Shown: in pieces, positions 1 to 7,087 of the stretch
Layout: every line of letters begins with the position of its first letter
How positions within the stretch are numbered: the first letter of the stretch is position 1
Assembly (NCBI GenBank): GCA_025360285.1
Contig: JANYCM010000287.1
Location: 1 to 17,419 of the forward strand
Reading direction: 5' to 3'
DNA: 17,419 nucleotides
DNA from: Sphingomonadales bacterium
GTDB lineage: Bacteria > Pseudomonadota > Alphaproteobacteria > Sphingomonadales > Sphingomonadaceae
Made by a program: the position numbers and the translations under genes
Notes under the pieces: model-generated
What the model saw: only the letters and a program-made list of their open reading frames with translations
Databases searched by the model: none
What the model was told of the DNA's origin: nothing

Positions 1-1165
1 CCTGGTTGATCTGCTGAACGATGCCGGTCTGCAAATTGGTCATCGGCGGCAGGCGGCCGGCGGCCCCCGGCGCGGCGATATGGGGCGCGGTGGCGGCAAA
101 CCAGCGCGGCGCCAGGCCGATTTCGACCGACGTGCGCCAGAGGCCTTCGGCCACCCGGTGATGCACCGCCGAGACATAGCCATTGCCGTCGAAGCGGTCG
201 CCCAGCCCGGCCAGCACCACCATGCAGCCCGGCACCGCCAGCGCGCTGCCCAGAAAGCGCACCTCGCCGCGGATCTTGGCCAGGTGCGATTTCAGCAGTT
301 CGGCCGAGGACCAGGCGGTCAGCTCGGCCTCGGTCAGCGCGCCGCCGCTCTGTTGCAGATATTTGCTCACCCCGAAGACCGCTGCCAGCGTTGCCGAGGA
401 GATATTGCCCGGCGTGGTGACGCCGGGATCGTCACCCGCCGCCGTCAGCACCGCCTGTGTGGCGGGGTCCCAGGCGGTGCTGCTGACGGCGGCCGTGGTG
501 AATTGCGTCGAGGCATCCATCCGCCCGCGGAAATCGAGGATCGATTCGCCAAAGGTCAGCGTCAGCACCGGATCGCTGCTGGTGACAGGCGGCGCGACGG
601 TCACCCTGGCGTCCGCCACTGTCACCACCATGCTGCTGGCTTCGGCGCGCATCACCAGCAGGTCCCAGTCGCTGGCATCATATTGCACAATGGCTTCGTG
701 CATCACGCTGGTCGCTGTCACCGCCGCCGCCAGCCCGGCCGCCTGGATGAGGGTCGTGCAGACCTGGCTGTCGGTGACATTGGTCAGCACGCGGTTCTGC
801 CGGGCCAGCGTCATCCCCATCGCCTTGTCGGCGGCCTCCACCACCAGCAGCGACGGGCCGTTCACATTGATCTCCAGCCCCTGGGCGTAAATCACCCCGG
901 CAAACACCTGGGTCGAATCGCCGCCATAGCCCATGGCGATGGTGATGCTGACGCCGGGGATCAACGCCGCTGTGTCGCTGATCGCAAAGCCTTCATCGGC
1001 GGCGCTGCCATCGGCAATCACCAGCCGCGCCTTGGGGATCTTGTTGACCCCCGTCCACACATCGATCGATTTGACCTGGATGCTGCTGTCGAGCACCGCG
1101 CCATCGGCGGTGATGACGAAATCGACGATCGAGGTCGCCAGTTGCGCAGGCGACGGCGCCGCCAT
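1..1165 (-). CDS. VgrG/phage late control D (gpD)-like spike protein of the contractile injection system, partial
   Basis: I translated this frame by hand; about 388 residues are visible from the ATG at 1165 down to the window edge, where the 3' end is missing. The protein begins MAAPSPAQLATSIVDFVI and contains KSIDVWTGVNKIPKARLVI, a tail-hub fold opening, followed by the LLVVEAADKAMGMTL and DASDWDLLVMRAEA segments typical of the late control D / VgrG family. Members form the trimeric hub/spike below the tube (Afp8/Pvc8 in eCIS). The start overlaps the stop of the upstream LysM gene by one base (TGATG), with no strong Shine-Dalgarno of its own, so translational coupling is likely. Family and position in the gene order agree; whether a C-terminal beta-helix tip, PAAR-binding end or effector extension exists cannot be seen. 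Confidence 0.85.
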   Translation of the reverse strand, partial: MAAPSPAQLATSIVDFVITADGAVLDSSIQVKSIDVWTGVNKIPKARLVIADGSAADEGFAISDTAALIPGVSITIAMGYGGDSTQVFAGVIYAQGLEINVNGPSLLVVEAADKAMGMTLARQNRVLTNVTDSQVCTTLIQAAGLAAAVTATSVMHEAIVQYDASDWDLLVMRAEASSMVVTVADARVTVAPPVTSSDPVLTLTFGESILDFRGRMDASTQFTTAAVSSTAWDPATQAVLTAAGDDPGVTTPGNISSATLAAVFGVSKYLQQSGGALTEAELTAWSSAELLKSHLAKIRGEVRFLGSALAVPGCMVVLAGLGDRFDGNGYVSAVHHRVAEGLWRTSVEIGLAPRWFAATAPHIAAPGAAGRLPPMTNLQTGIVQQINQ

Positions 1166-1869
1166 CAGCGCGCGCCGGCCAGCGGCGGGAATACCAGTTG
1201 CGTGCCCGGCACCAGCGCGCGGAAATCGAGCAGGCGGTTGTGCCGCGCGACCTTGAGGTAATAGCCGCTGGCACCGTAGATCTGGTAGCACAGCAGGGGC
1301 AAAGTATCCCCCGCCGTCACCGTCACCAGATGCGTCATGTCGGGCGAGGCTTTTTTGGCTTCCTTGGCCAATTGCCGCTCGCTGGTATAGGATTGGAACA
1401 CCGCCGCCATCTTGGCCCGCAGCGGTGTGCCATCGGGCATGAACAGCGTGTAATTGATGTTCATGCTGGTCAGCACGCACTGGAATTGCAACTGCGCCCA
1501 GGCGAGGATCAGGTAATTCGGGCTGTGGATGCCGCCGTTCATCGTCGCCGCCAGCGCCATGAACTGGCTGATGCCATCGGCCACGCCGTGGCTGTAACTG
1601 GTCTGTCCGCCCGGCGGCGGGATGACGCCGGTGGCATCGAACATCAGGTCAAAGCTGATTTCCTCATCGGCCACCCGGTTGAATTCCGGCGATGGCCCGC
1701 TGCTGCCCTGCGCCTGGCGGTCATTGTAGCTGATCGTCTGCTTGTAACTGTAGCTGGCGGGGTTGATCCAGACGGTGAACGGGTTGGTGACGGTGCTGAC
1801 CTTGGTGGTGAACGACGGGTCGGAATAGGCCGTGATCGTCATCTTGGTGGCCGCGCCCGACGTGGTCAT
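1165..1869 (-). CDS. LysM-domain CIS baseplate/tube-associated protein (Afp7/Pvc7-like)
   Basis: The product is 234 aa from the ATG at 1869, which I chose over the longer frame start at 1911 because 1869 lies 1 nt beyond the upstream stop codon and gives a natural N-terminus (MTTSGAATKMTITAYSD). The N-terminal part carries the conserved 'PSFTTKVSTVTNPFTVWINP' and 'PPPGGQTSY' type segments of the contractile injection system tube-protein family. The last ~50 residues form a LysM-like module: VTAGDTLPLLCYQIYG, then a YLKVARHN helix and LVPGTQLVFPP. In characterised eCIS, the equivalent protein joins the inner tube to the baseplate; the LysM here is probably structural, although peptidoglycan contact is possible. 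The gene sits between DUF5908 and the spike gene, the usual order for these loci. Confidence 0.85.
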   Translation of the reverse strand: MTTSGAATKMTITAYSDPSFTTKVSTVTNPFTVWINPASYSYKQTISYNDRQAQGSSGPSPEFNRVADEEISFDLMFDATGVIPPPGGQTSYSHGVADGISQFMALAATMNGGIHSPNYLILAWAQLQFQCVLTSMNINYTLFMPDGTPLRAKMAAVFQSYTSERQLAKEAKKASPDMTHLVTVTAGDTLPLLCYQIYGASGYYLKVARHNRLLDFRALVPGTQLVFPPLAGAR

Positions 1870-1870
1870 G

Positions 1871-2044
1871 TCAACGCTCTTCCTGCATCCGCAGCGTTGC
1901 CAGCACGTCACGCATGGCGGCGCGGATAGTCTCTTCGACTTGCGCCGGCGTCATCCCGGCGGCGCCCTGCGCCCGCGCCGGCGGCGCGGACGGCGCTTCG
2001 CCGATGACGATACGCACCCCGATCTCGCTGATTTCCAATGGCAT
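1871..2044 (-). CDS. DUF5908-type small CIS accessory protein
   Basis: The predicted product is 57 aa from the ATG at 2044. The open frame extends to 2080, but the internal start is preferred because it has a strong ribosome binding site (GGGGAGGGG, about 6 nt upstream, at 2050-2058) and gives the typical opening MPLEISEIGVRIVI, a single amphipathic strand motif. The middle is Ala/Pro-rich and the C-terminal half (MTPAQVEETIRAAMRDVLAT) looks helical. Small proteins opening MPxEIxEI/L are a regular member of eCIS loci between tube and LysM genes; I believe this is DUF5908. Its function is not established. The stop at 1871 lies 1 nt before the LysM gene's start. Confidence 0.7.
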   Translation of the reverse strand: MPLEISEIGVRIVIGEAPSAPPARAQGAAGMTPAQVEETIRAAMRDVLATLRMQEER

Positions 2045-2081
2045 TGCGCCCCCTCCCCTGCCCGTGCCTTGCGGCGTCATG

Positions 2082-2567
2082 TTAGCGCTTTGCGGCGGCT
2101 TGTTGGTAGAGGCTTCGCACTACAACCGAATAGGCGAATTCCATCGTTTCGGTGAGCACATCATTACGCTTCGCATCAAACGGCCCGACCTCCCATTTCA
2201 CCGGCCAGGCATTCTGAAAGGTCCAGCCGACGAGCGGCTGGCCATTGGCGCCGATCAGATCGACCTTCAGCACCTGCGGCCGGATCGGCGTGCCGAGCGA
2301 TGACCCGACCGTCGCCGCCGCCCATTCGGCGAGCGCTGAACTTTGCGTGACATAGCCGCGCTTCATCACCAGGTTCGAATGTTTGGTGACGCCGGGCAAT
2401 TGATGGACATAGGCGTTGAGCCCGCCTTCGGTGACTTCCTCGATCTCGATATGCGGATCGACGCCGGAAATTTCCTGAAACGCCGCATCGATGCCGGTTG
2501 TCGATGACGAGACGAGGGTCACGACAAAGGCGAAGGCGGGGGGTGGGTAATAGTCGGTGTCGGACAT
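2082..2567 (-). CDS. gp19-type tail tube protein, second copy
   Basis: A 161-aa protein of the T4 gp19-like / Hcp-fold tube family. Diagnostic segments are FQEISGVDPHIEIEEVTEGG near residue 30, a central LVMKRGYV (the 'KRG' turn) and GWTFQNAWPVKW followed by ETMEFAYSVVVRS at the C-terminus. Its general layout matches the tube protein encoded upstream at 2747-3196, but identity by eye is low, so the two are probably functionally distinct (for example Afp1- versus Afp5-like, shaft versus tube-initiating ring). Stop TAA. The ribosome binding site is weak (GAAGTGAAG, rather far from the ATG), and a 179-nt non-coding gap with several short palindromes separates it from the first tube gene. Confidence 0.9.
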   Translation of the reverse strand: MSDTDYYPPPAFAFVVTLVSSSTTGIDAAFQEISGVDPHIEIEEVTEGGLNAYVHQLPGVTKHSNLVMKRGYVTQSSALAEWAAATVGSSLGTPIRPQVLKVDLIGANGQPLVGWTFQNAWPVKWEVGPFDAKRNDVLTETMEFAYSVVVRSLYQQAAAKR

Positions 2568-2746
2568 GCGTTCAGCTTTGGCTTCACTTCAAATTATCTC
2601 GTCATACCGGCGAACGCCGGTTTGATGGGGCGTCTTTCAGGTTCGATTGCCGTTGAGTTGAACCAACTCCCTCCCCGTTGACGCTTGGCGGCGCCTGACG
2701 GCTGCGGGGAAGGAGTCGAACTTGGTCGACCAAGCCGCAACCGACT
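2568..2746 (-). other. Intergenic gap between the two tube genes with three short palindromes
   Basis: This 179-nt stretch has no credible gene. It contains three inverted repeats: ACCGGCG-AA-CGCCGGT at 2606-2621, GAGTTG-AAC-CAACTC at 2655-2669, and the perfect 14-mer CTTGGTCGACCAAG at 2721-2734. None is followed on the minus strand by a T-run, so none is a convincing intrinsic terminator. The first sits in GTCATACCGGCGAACGCCGG, which resembles the short REP-like palindromes common in alphaproteobacterial genomes. A role in setting tube-protein ratios (processing, partial termination or an internal promoter) is possible but is inference. Confidence 0.5.
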
Positions 2747-3196
2747 TTACCCGGTCGCCACCGTCATCGTTTCAAACGCCATCTCGATGCTTTCCACAGC
2801 GACTTCATTGCCATCGGACTTCAGATCGGTGCCGGTCAATTTCACCGGGAAGGCGTTGTTGAGAGTCCAGATCATCTGGGGCTTGCCGCCTTCGTCCATC
2901 AGATTTACCACCACCGTAACGCGGGCGATGGTGTTCATCTTGATCGAATTGAACCAGGTCCACAGCAATTTGTCGGTGACGAAAATGCCTTTCTTCATCG
3001 TGACATTGCCGACCTTGGCGAGGCCGGGCATCTTGATCGAGGCGAAGATCGGGCTGTTGCCGGCGCGATATTCGATGACCTGAACTTCGGTTTCGAGGCC
3101 GGTGACTTCCTGGAACACCGGGTTGCCGGGAATGCCGGTGACCGAAAAATAGAATTTCGGCAACGGCCAGATGGTATTTTCGGTTTCGCCTGCCAT
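2747..3196 (-). CDS. gp19-type tail tube protein, first copy (likely main inner-tube subunit)
   Basis: A 149-aa protein of the phage tail tube (gp19/Hcp-like) family. It opens with WPLPKFYFSVTG, then FQEVTGLETEVQVIEYRAG, the central VTMKKGIF, and ends MIWTLNNAFPVKLTGTDL plus a VESIEMAFETM strand; this is the standard eCIS tube layout and length. It should polymerise as stacked hexameric rings inside the sheath and form the conduit that is driven out on contraction. The start is well supported by AGGAG at 3203-3207, 6 nt before the ATG. It follows the sheath gene by 51 nt, the usual sheath-tube arrangement, and is probably co-transcribed with it. Confidence 0.93.
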   Translation of the reverse strand: MAGETENTIWPLPKFYFSVTGIPGNPVFQEVTGLETEVQVIEYRAGNSPIFASIKMPGLAKVGNVTMKKGIFVTDKLLWTWFNSIKMNTIARVTVVVNLMDEGGKPQMIWTLNNAFPVKLTGTDLKSDGNEVAVESIEMAFETMTVATG

Positions 3197-3247
3197 GAAA
3201 ATCTCCTGTCGTCAGAATGGGTTGTCGATCAATCGAAAGAACCGGCC

Positions 3248-5104
3248 TTAACTGCCCATGGTCTGTTTGAAGGTCAGTTCGATGAATTCGGCCGGATGGA
3301 TCATCTGCAGGGTGACCGCGACGATCATATAGCCATCGAGCACATTCTGCGCCGTCATCGTTGACCCGAGCCCGCACTGGACGGTGAAGGCCTCGCTCGG
3401 CTTGCTGCCCATCAGGCCGCCCTGCTGCCACAGGCCGGTCAGGAAGCTGGCGATCGCCGAGGTGACCGTCGTCCAGGTCAGCGCATCATTGGCGGCAAAG
3501 ACGTAAGGGTTCAGCGCCAGCTTGATCGATTGTTCGATGTAGATCAGCGTGCGGCGCACCTGGATATATTTGAAATCGCCGCTGTTGCCATCCAATGTGC
3601 GGGCACCCCAGACGACGCAGCCGCGGTTCTGTTGCGCCCGGATGATGTCGATGGCCTGGCCGTTGGTCGGCATGTTGAAGCCGGCCTGTTCGACATCGGT
3701 CATCAGGTAGAGCGGCATCGATGCCGAGGCGAGCGAGATATTGGCCGGGGCATTCCAGACGCCATTGAGATTATCGCTTTTCGCCCAGACGCCGGCGAGG
3801 ATGCCGCTGGGCGGCGCGACATTCATGTTGTTGGCGATCAATTGTTCGATCTGTGCGAAGACCGGCAGCGCCTGGAGCAGCAGATTGTCGAGCGAAGTCG
3901 CCCAACTGTCATAGGCCGGCGTGCCGGCCGCCGGCATCGCCGGATAGGCCTTGGCATTATTGGAATATTGCGCGTTGTTGTTGGCCGCGCAGGTAAATTT
4001 GTCATTGCCCTGCGGCACCGTCGGCAGCGGGAAGGCAGCGGCGATGGCGGCCTGCAGCGTCGTCAATTGCCCCCCGCCATACATGGCGCAGGCCTGGGTG
4101 GTCAGGATATCGTTGATGATCGCGTTGTCGGACGTGCTGCCGGCGGAAAGGTTGGTAAAAAGGATATTCGTTGTCGTGACGATCGTGGTGTTGATCGCCG
4201 GGCCATAACAGGCGCCATAGCTGACGGCCGCCGCCGCCGGGGCAATCGACTGCCACATGGCGGTCTGGGCGGCGGTCAGCGCGTTGATGTTATCGGCCAT
4301 CAGGCAGCCCGGCAGATCGATGATCGCCACCCGGTCCTGGAGTTCCGCGGCCTGGGACAGCATGTTGCTGACGACATTGGCATAGGGTGATCCGGCGGCG
4401 GTATTGCCTTCGGGCGTGACCATCACCGAATTGAGCAGGCAGGCCTCGGGCACCACCGTCATCGTCGCACCGGTGGCATAGCCGGCGGCATAGAGGCCGG
4501 GCAGCAGGCCGACATTGGTGGCGGGCATCACTGGCGCCGCATAGCTGCCGGCATTGACCGATCCGGCAAACCAGTTGCCGGTCGCTGTCGGTTCGCTGAC
4601 CGGGAACTGATCGGCCCAATAGCTGCCGACCGAGACAATGATGCAATTGCCGCCGCCATTGGCGAAGAACAATTGCATCTGCCAGTACAGGTTGAATTGC
4701 GAGGCGGAGGTTGGCGACAAAGTGAATTGCGTCAGCACCGGGGCGACACCGGCGGTGGTGGTGTAATTGGCCGAAAATGGCATGGCGGGCACCGGGGTGG
4801 GCGGCGGTGCCGATGATTTGCTCGCCGGCGGCGGGGTCGCCGGCTTGGCGCTGGCGGCCGGCACCGGGGTTATGCCATAGGATTGCACCGCGGCGCCGCC
4901 GAAATACTGGCTGAATTCCGCCATCGAAACGACCGGGGTGGGGACATAATAGAGCGAGGACCCGGTGGCCGGATCGCCGGCGAATTCAGTATAGCCGACA
5001 AACACCGGCACAGCGGTGGGCACGCCGACAATCGAGGTGCCGAACGCCGGAATTTCCGTGACATAGACGCCCGGTGTCTTGCGATTGAGATATGCTGTCG
5101 CCAT
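3248..5104 (-). CDS. Contractile tail sheath protein
   Basis: A 618-aa phage tail sheath family protein. The N-terminus TPGVYVTEIPAFGTSIVGVPTAVPVFVGYTE is the characteristic sheath opening (extended arm, then first domain). The C-terminal domain has the typical VWGARTLDGNSGDFKYIQVR stretch, the RRTLIYIEQSIK helix, and a final strand EFIELTFKQT that donates to a neighbouring subunit's sheet. It forms the contractile outer cylinder whose collapse drives the tube. Residues about 79-109 form a Pro/Ala/Ser-rich low-complexity segment inserted after the first N-terminal element, probably a surface loop. The start has a purine-rich site (AGGGAA) upstream. Only one sheath gene is visible here, whereas Afp and PVC encode three. 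Confidence 0.95.
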   Translation of the reverse strand: MATAYLNRKTPGVYVTEIPAFGTSIVGVPTAVPVFVGYTEFAGDPATGSSLYYVPTPVVSMAEFSQYFGGAAVQSYGITPVPAASAKPATPPPASKSSAPPPTPVPAMPFSANYTTTAGVAPVLTQFTLSPTSASQFNLYWQMQLFFANGGGNCIIVSVGSYWADQFPVSEPTATGNWFAGSVNAGSYAAPVMPATNVGLLPGLYAAGYATGATMTVVPEACLLNSVMVTPEGNTAAGSPYANVVSNMLSQAAELQDRVAIIDLPGCLMADNINALTAAQTAMWQSIAPAAAAVSYGACYGPAINTTIVTTTNILFTNLSAGSTSDNAIINDILTTQACAMYGGGQLTTLQAAIAAAFPLPTVPQGNDKFTCAANNNAQYSNNAKAYPAMPAAGTPAYDSWATSLDNLLLQALPVFAQIEQLIANNMNVAPPSGILAGVWAKSDNLNGVWNAPANISLASASMPLYLMTDVEQAGFNMPTNGQAIDIIRAQQNRGCVVWGARTLDGNSGDFKYIQVRRTLIYIEQSIKLALNPYVFAANDALTWTTVTSAIASFLTGLWQQGGLMGSKPSEAFTVQCGLGSTMTAQNVLDGYMIVAVTLQMIHPAEFIELTFKQTMGS

Positions 5105-5168
5105 GTGCCTGTTCCCTTTTCCCGTCCGCGTGAAGTTCTTGTTTGGCCGTTAAAATCTTTTGCCGTTA

Positions 5169-5255
5169 GGCGGCACCGGCCCGCGCCCCCGCCCGGCCAC
5201 CCAGTTCAGAATACTTTCGTTGGGTGGCCGGGTGGGGGCGCGGGCCGGCGCCGCC
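5169..5255 (-). other. Large hairpin (35-bp stem, 17-nt loop) upstream of the sheath gene
   Basis: The arms 5169-5203 and 5221-5255 are inverted copies matching at 33 of 35 positions, with a 17-nt, AT-richer loop at 5204-5220. On the minus-strand transcript one difference becomes a G-U pair and the other an A-C mismatch. The structure lies between the stop of the 358-aa gene (5277) and the sheath start (5104). The sequence 3' of it on the transcript is TAACGGCAAAAGATTTTAACGG, not a clean T-run, so it is not a textbook terminator. It could terminate partially, be cut by RNase III, or protect the 5' end of a sheath-tube mRNA so that structural proteins are made in excess. Confidence 0.85.
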
Positions 5256-5268
5256 GCAGCGAAGCGGC
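5253..5268 (-). other. Small hairpin overlapping the base of the large hairpin
   Basis: GCCGC at 5253-5257 and GCGGC at 5264-5268 flank a 6-nt loop. The first arm shares three bases with the outer end of the 35-bp stem, so the two structures compete at their base. It lies just downstream of the TAG stop of the 358-aa gene on the transcript. Regulatory meaning is inference only. Confidence 0.4.
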
Positions 5269-5276
5269 AAGAGACT

Positions 5277-6353
5277 CTAAACATAGACATAGATTTCGGA
5301 GCTGCCCTGGAGTGGGTCGCCGCCCTTGAGTGGCCAGACCGGCGTGGCCGGCGGGCCAGGCAGGCGATCGATGCTGATGATGTCGCGGCCACCATCCGTA
5401 TTCTGGCGGTGGCCGCTGAGGCTGAAATGCGGGCGCGAATGCTGTTGCAGGGCCAGCGGCTTGTCGGCGGTGAACAGCACGGCGGTGTCGCCATTGGGCA
5501 GCACGGCGGCGCTTTTGCCGAAACCGGTGGGGCCGCCGCTGATCGCCAGATCGTCCATCAGCGCGCCGGGCTTGCCATTGGTGACGACATAATAGTGCCA
5601 GATGGTTTCGCGGGGGCGCAAGACGAGCGACAGATCGACCGGCTGGACGGTAGCGCTGGCGGTGTCGAGCGGGAAGTCGCTTGGCTTGCCGACGCCGGGC
5701 GGTTGCGCCAGCATCAGGTCGAGCAGCGCCAGCGGGGGTTGCAGGGCGGAGGGCGCACCGGCGGTCCAGAGGACGTTGAGTGGGCCCGTATAGGCCGCGG
5801 GCGGCGCGGTGGCGGCGCCGGCGGCGTCCTGAAAGGCCAGGCCGTAGAAACCGATCGGCAGGCCGGCGAGGGCGAAGGTGATGCTGGTCTCGGTGACGCT
5901 GCGCGGGGTGGCGACGGCCGCGCCTGAGAGATCGGTGAGCTGCGCCGTGATGCCGGCGGTGACGGGGACGGTGAGCGACGGCCCGGTGAGATCGAACAGC
6001 GCCGCCGCATCGGGGATCGGGGGGCCGGCGAGGTTGGACAAGTGCAGATTCTGCTGCTGCAGATTGATGGTCAGCGGCAATTGCGTCAGCCCGATGAAGC
6101 CGGGGTTGGTCGGCACGAGAAGGAACGACAGCCAGGCCCAGTCGCTGCCGATATAGCGCGCCATCGCCGGCAGGCGGGCGGTGCTGGCATACACGTCGAA
6201 ACCGGCCGCCGCGGCGCGAAACAACAGCCCGAACTTGGTCATCAGCGCGGCGGCGGCGGGGGTGGGGATGGCGCCAAGGTCCGTGCAGGCGCCATCCGTG
6301 TAAAAGCCATGCCGGAAGCGCACGCTGAACAGCGGGACATAACCGGGGCTCAT
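5277..6353 (-). CDS. CIS-locus protein of unknown function (358 aa)
   Basis: I do not recognise a named domain. The N-terminus reads LFSVRFRHGFYTDG, then PTPAAAALMTKFGLLFRAAA, suggesting a compact alpha/beta opening. The middle (about residues 95-220) is rich in Thr, Ala, Pro and Gly with strand-like stretches and may be Ig-like or beta-sandwich. The C-terminal third contains ETIWHYYVVTN, GLPIGFYGLAF earlier, and ends SSEIYVYV. There is no signal peptide or membrane segment. The start overlaps the DUF4255 gene's stop (ATGA, 4 nt), so the two are translationally coupled. Proteins of similar size between the DUF4255 and sheath genes occur in other eCIS clusters as I recall them, so it is probably a conserved assembly or capping factor rather than cargo; that is inference. 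Confidence 0.8.
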   Translation of the reverse strand: MSPGYVPLFSVRFRHGFYTDGACTDLGAIPTPAAAALMTKFGLLFRAAAAGFDVYASTARLPAMARYIGSDWAWLSFLLVPTNPGFIGLTQLPLTINLQQQNLHLSNLAGPPIPDAAALFDLTGPSLTVPVTAGITAQLTDLSGAAVATPRSVTETSITFALAGLPIGFYGLAFQDAAGAATAPPAAYTGPLNVLWTAGAPSALQPPLALLDLMLAQPPGVGKPSDFPLDTASATVQPVDLSLVLRPRETIWHYYVVTNGKPGALMDDLAISGGPTGFGKSAAVLPNGDTAVLFTADKPLALQQHSRPHFSLSGHRQNTDGGRDIISIDRLPGPPATPVWPLKGGDPLQGSSEIYVYV

Positions 6354-6949
6354 GCGTTGCCGCCGGTCAGGGCCGTGCCGGTGACCGGATAGGCCCGGGC
6401 CTGCATGGCCAGCGAGGTGAAGGGCAACATGCGCAGCTTGTAAAAGGCGCTGGGCAGATAGCGGGTGCCGAGCATCGACATGACATAATTGACGTCAACC
6501 GGGCTGAGATTGTCGAAATCCAGCGTCAGCTTGTCGATATCGGGATCGAGCCCCGGCGCATTGGCCTGGGTGAACACCGGGTTCTGCTGGAAATAGCTGA
6601 TGACGCGGGACAACATCGCCAGGCCGTCCGAATAGTTGCGCTCGGCGAAATTCGCCATGAACATCAGATGGACATCGACATAGAGCGGCGGGCTGACCAC
6701 CGCGAGCGAATCCCCGGCCTTATGGCGCTGGCCGGCGGATTGGGTCGGCTGATAGGTGCTGATGCTGGTTTCGCGGGTCAGATTGTAAACGCTCATCACG
6801 ACCTTGTCGCGGGCGGCCGGGTTGATCGAGCCATCATGATCAACCAGGCTGGTCAGCACGACCCAACCTTCCGCACGGTGGTCAATATTCTGCAAATAGG
6901 CATTGGCGAGTCCGCAGATCGTATCGAGCGCATTGCGGATGATATCCAT
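6350..6949 (-). CDS. DUF4255 (Pvc16/Afp16 N-terminal type) tail terminator protein
   Basis: A 199-aa protein that fits the DUF4255/Pvc16_N family: an N-terminal helix (MDIIRNALDTICGLANAYL), then VVLTSLVDHDGSIN, a MSVYNLTRETS strand, the hallmark VSPPLYVDVHLMFMANFAERNYSDGL (cut here into motifs PPLYVDVHLMF and ANFAERNYSDGL), and LSRVISYFQQNPVF. In Afp and PVC this protein caps the distal end of the sheath and tube and sets particle length. It is the first gene of the minus-strand run, 303 nt from the catalase stop, with its own candidate promoter. The next gene overlaps its stop by 4 nt. The ribosome binding site is modest (ACAGG about 5 nt before the ATG). Confidence 0.92.
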   Translation of the reverse strand: MDIIRNALDTICGLANAYLQNIDHRAEGWVVLTSLVDHDGSINPAARDKVVMSVYNLTRETSISTYQPTQSAGQRHKAGDSLAVVSPPLYVDVHLMFMANFAERNYSDGLAMLSRVISYFQQNPVFTQANAPGLDPDIDKLTLDFDNLSPVDVNYVMSMLGTRYLPSAFYKLRMLPFTSLAMQARAYPVTGTALTGGNA

Positions 6950-7029
6950 GCCGACCTGTTCATATTTTGCCCGTCACTGCCCGAAAAATAGTATGTGACG
7001 AGCAAATCACCGCGATGTTGTTCCGGTGC

Positions 7030-7067
7030 ATTACGATATTCGCAATAAACCGCCAGACAACAGTCTG
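7030..7067 (-). promoter_or_regulatory. Two small inverted repeats in the leader of the CIS operon
   Basis: ATTACGA-TAT-TCGCAAT at 7030-7046 is a 17-bp palindrome with one mismatch, and CAGAC-AACA-GTCTG at 7054-7067 is a perfect 5-bp stem. Both lie downstream of the candidate promoter, within the predicted untranslated leader of the DUF4255 gene. The first has the size and symmetry of a dimeric repressor's operator; the second could only form a weak RNA hairpin. No specific regulator is suggested by the sequence. Confidence 0.35.
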
Positions 7068-7087
7068 ATGCGCCCCAAATAAATATA

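Noticed and set aside
80..1261. Long plus-strand frame of 393 codons, and others like it opposite each minus-strand gene
   Set aside because: The predicted protein is His/Arg/Gly-rich with no family character, and it lies antisense to the clearly recognisable spike protein; such frames are a by-product of high GC content.
2606..2734. Rho-independent terminator between the two tube genes
   Set aside because: The palindromes are short and none is followed by a T-run on the minus strand.
1..6949. Type VI secretion system or R-type pyocin
   Set aside because: No TssB/C-type split sheath, TssK, TssJLM or ClpV is seen, and the DUF4255, DUF5908 and LysM order fits eCIS. Genes to the left could still change this.
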